DNA of 64,000 bases from assembly GCF_964204645.1 (NCBI RefSeq), contig NC_134026.1, forward strand, positions 11,994,450 through 12,058,449, given 5' to 3'. This DNA comes from Tubulanus polymorphus (taxonomy: Eukaryota; Nemertea; Palaeonemertea; Tubulaniformes; Tubulanidae). The notes beneath the pieces are model-generated. The model made no database searches. It was given only the letters and a program-made list of their open reading frames with translations, and had not been told where the DNA came from. The position numbers and the translations under genes are program-made. Numbering within the stretch: position 1 is the stretch's first letter; each line of letters opens with the position of its first letter. Of the stretch, positions 62,910-64,000 are shown piece by piece.

Positions 62910-64000
62910 CTAATATTGAATACTATCTAATTGGGAATTTACAATATTTAATTGTGCATCAGATATAATATAAATGTGCATTTTAAAATTTTTGTCTCCT
63001 CTTTTCTTTTTCATGAATAATTGTATTCCATCTTTAGTGTTCTGTAGTTTTTTTCCAGAACCATGTAATGAATTATCCTCTGTTGTTCTAAAATCTAACC
63101 ATAATGCATATTTATTGCCGGTATAATAATCAATTTGATTAATATTACAATTTTCAAATGATTTTACTTTTTCATTCATAAAATGTTTTCTAATTTCTGG
63201 CCATTGATTAATCATTCTCATTCCTTGACAAAATATTTTATTTGCTATTCCTTCGATAGTTATTTCTACTTTTGTTATTTCAGGATTATAATAATTATCT
63301 ACCTTTATTGCGCCATTAGTATATGTTGCAATGGTAAAAAATATTAATATACCTTTAATAGATCTTCTTGGGAAGTTAATATTCTCATTAATTATTTCAT
63401 CATTTGCATTAATAGTTACAGTTTTAAATTTATCAATATAATCATATAATAATGAAAATCCTTGATTGTATTGAGTTTGAATTGTGCTAGCAATATTTTC
63501 ATTAGTTACTGTGTTATATTCTAAACATATATTCGATAATTTATAACCCATATCTTTAACAACGCTAGATAATACAATTTCATTTACAGGAGCAAATGTT
63601 ATCTCAAATATAATATCTTCTTGAATTGCGTATTTATATAAAGGTGCATTATTATTTATCAATTCAAAGTCTAATGGAATTTTATATTTGCTTCCATAAA
63701 TCTTTTTAATCAAATTATCTGTGGCACGAGTTACTATTGCGTCATTAGCTCCTGATCTTAATTTATTATGGTTTTCCGATTGAATACCCTGAAATACCAT
63801 ATTATTTCTATTTTCATTAGTTAACCATAAATCTTTATAATGCATAAATAAATTATAATCATCTAATGAGAAAACTGTTTCTGGACCAATCTTTATTGTT
63901 AATTTTTTAATCAAATATCTCCCAACATTATCGACAACATAATTATTATCATAACCAGTTACTTTTATATCGGCTGATAAATAAATACTATTTGGAACAT
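62910..64000 (-). CDS. MCP: Major capsid protein, N-terminus cut by window edge
   Basis: The frame is open from the window edge to the stop at 62910, covering residues ~55 to the end. GRYLIKKLTIKIG, HYKDLWLTNENRNNM and NNAPLYKYAIQEDI are present. No break is visible. Compared with copy C the C-terminal FMKKKRGDKNFKMHIYIISDAQLNI is slightly diverged. Confidence 0.88.
   Translation of the reverse strand, partial: VPNSIYLSADIKVTGYDNNYVVDNVGRYLIKKLTIKIGPETVFSLDDYNLFMHYKDLWLTNENRNNMVFQGIQSENHNKLRSGANDAIVTRATDNLIKKIYGSKYKIPLDFELINNNAPLYKYAIQEDIIFEITFAPVNEIVLSSVVKDMGYKLSNICLEYNTVTNENIASTIQTQYNQGFSLLYDYIDKFKTVTINANDEIINENINFPRRSIKGILIFFTIATYTNGAIKVDNYYNPEITKVEITIEGIANKIFCQGMRMINQWPEIRKHFMNEKVKSFENCNINQIDYYTGNKYALWLDFRTTEDNSLHGSGKKLQNTKDGIQLFMKKKRGDKNFKMHIYIISDAQLNIVNSQLDSIQY

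Larger units (their letters stand above)
58587..64000 (-). mobile_element. Polinton/Maverick copy D, left part, cut by window edge
   Basis: Begins AGTAATTGGAAAGTGGGC, matching in reverse complement the right ends of A and B. It contains, left to right, a terminal 117-aa-type gene, an insertion, the 131- and 200-aa genes, a repeat tract, ATPase, integrase and MCP. The six bases before it, CAAAGC, should recur after its right end outside the window. Confidence 0.88.

Overview
The window is a stack of transposable elements in an animal genome. It is dominated by AT-rich, virus-like Maverick/Polinton elements (polintoviruses). These carry a protein-primed family B DNA polymerase, an rve integrase with a C-terminal chromodomain, an A32/FtsK-like packaging ATPase, a double-jelly-roll major capsid protein, a penton-like minor capsid protein and a cluster of small membrane or virion-type proteins. 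The less AT-rich filler contains a spliced DDE-transposase-like gene, BEL/Pao, Ty3/gypsy and probably DIRS-type retroelement fragments, MITEs and minisatellites. This suggests an invertebrate, probably marine; I cannot name the species.

Layout. (A) 1-11428: right part of Polinton copy A, with MCP, a nine-gene capsid/membrane cluster on the minus strand, a plus-strand zinc-finger gene, PolB on the minus strand, and the element terminus at 11428. (B) 11429-23816: Polinton copy B (ATPase, integrase, MCP, deleted capsid cluster, zinc-finger gene, PolB with an intein, terminus). Copy A appears to have inserted into copy B. 23885-24770 is a 60-bp minisatellite and 24771-29300 is host-like DNA with no gene I can defend. 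(S) 30632-33747: a 3.1-kb Polinton-related element with ~570-bp inverted repeats, inserted in a degenerate S/R-rich retroelement gag. 34070-35770 is a decayed BEL/Pao pol. 35771-58507 is bounded by two LTRs with a perfect 5-bp target duplication: a minus-strand gypsy-like retrotransposon whose middle is replaced by a ~20.6-kb block holding the DDE-transposase gene (to 41707) and (C) a left-truncated Polinton (41709-57384). BEL resumes for about 75 bp at 58513 and is cut by (D) 58587-64000, the left part of a fourth large Polinton.

How the genes work together. PolB and the terminal repeats would replicate the element, integrase would insert it, and the ATPase, MCP and penton would package and form a capsid. 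The membrane and coiled-coil proteins are probably virion or entry components (inference). Nearly every gene starts at a conserved T-tract plus ATAAATG motif, very like a poxvirus late promoter, and a zinc-ribbon/C2H2 protein encoded by the elements is a candidate partner. Two gene orders coexist: in A, B and D, integrase and ATPase follow MCP on the same strand; in C that cassette is inverted and convergent. I see no adenain-type protease.

Most Polinton genes carry stops or frameshifts. Many of the frameshifts are 1-nt changes in homopolymers, so some may be long-read assembly errors; the nonsense codons, the 2.7-kb deletion and the MCP duplication are better evidence of real decay. All functional calls come from motif recognition and comparison of the copies within this window; no database search was run.
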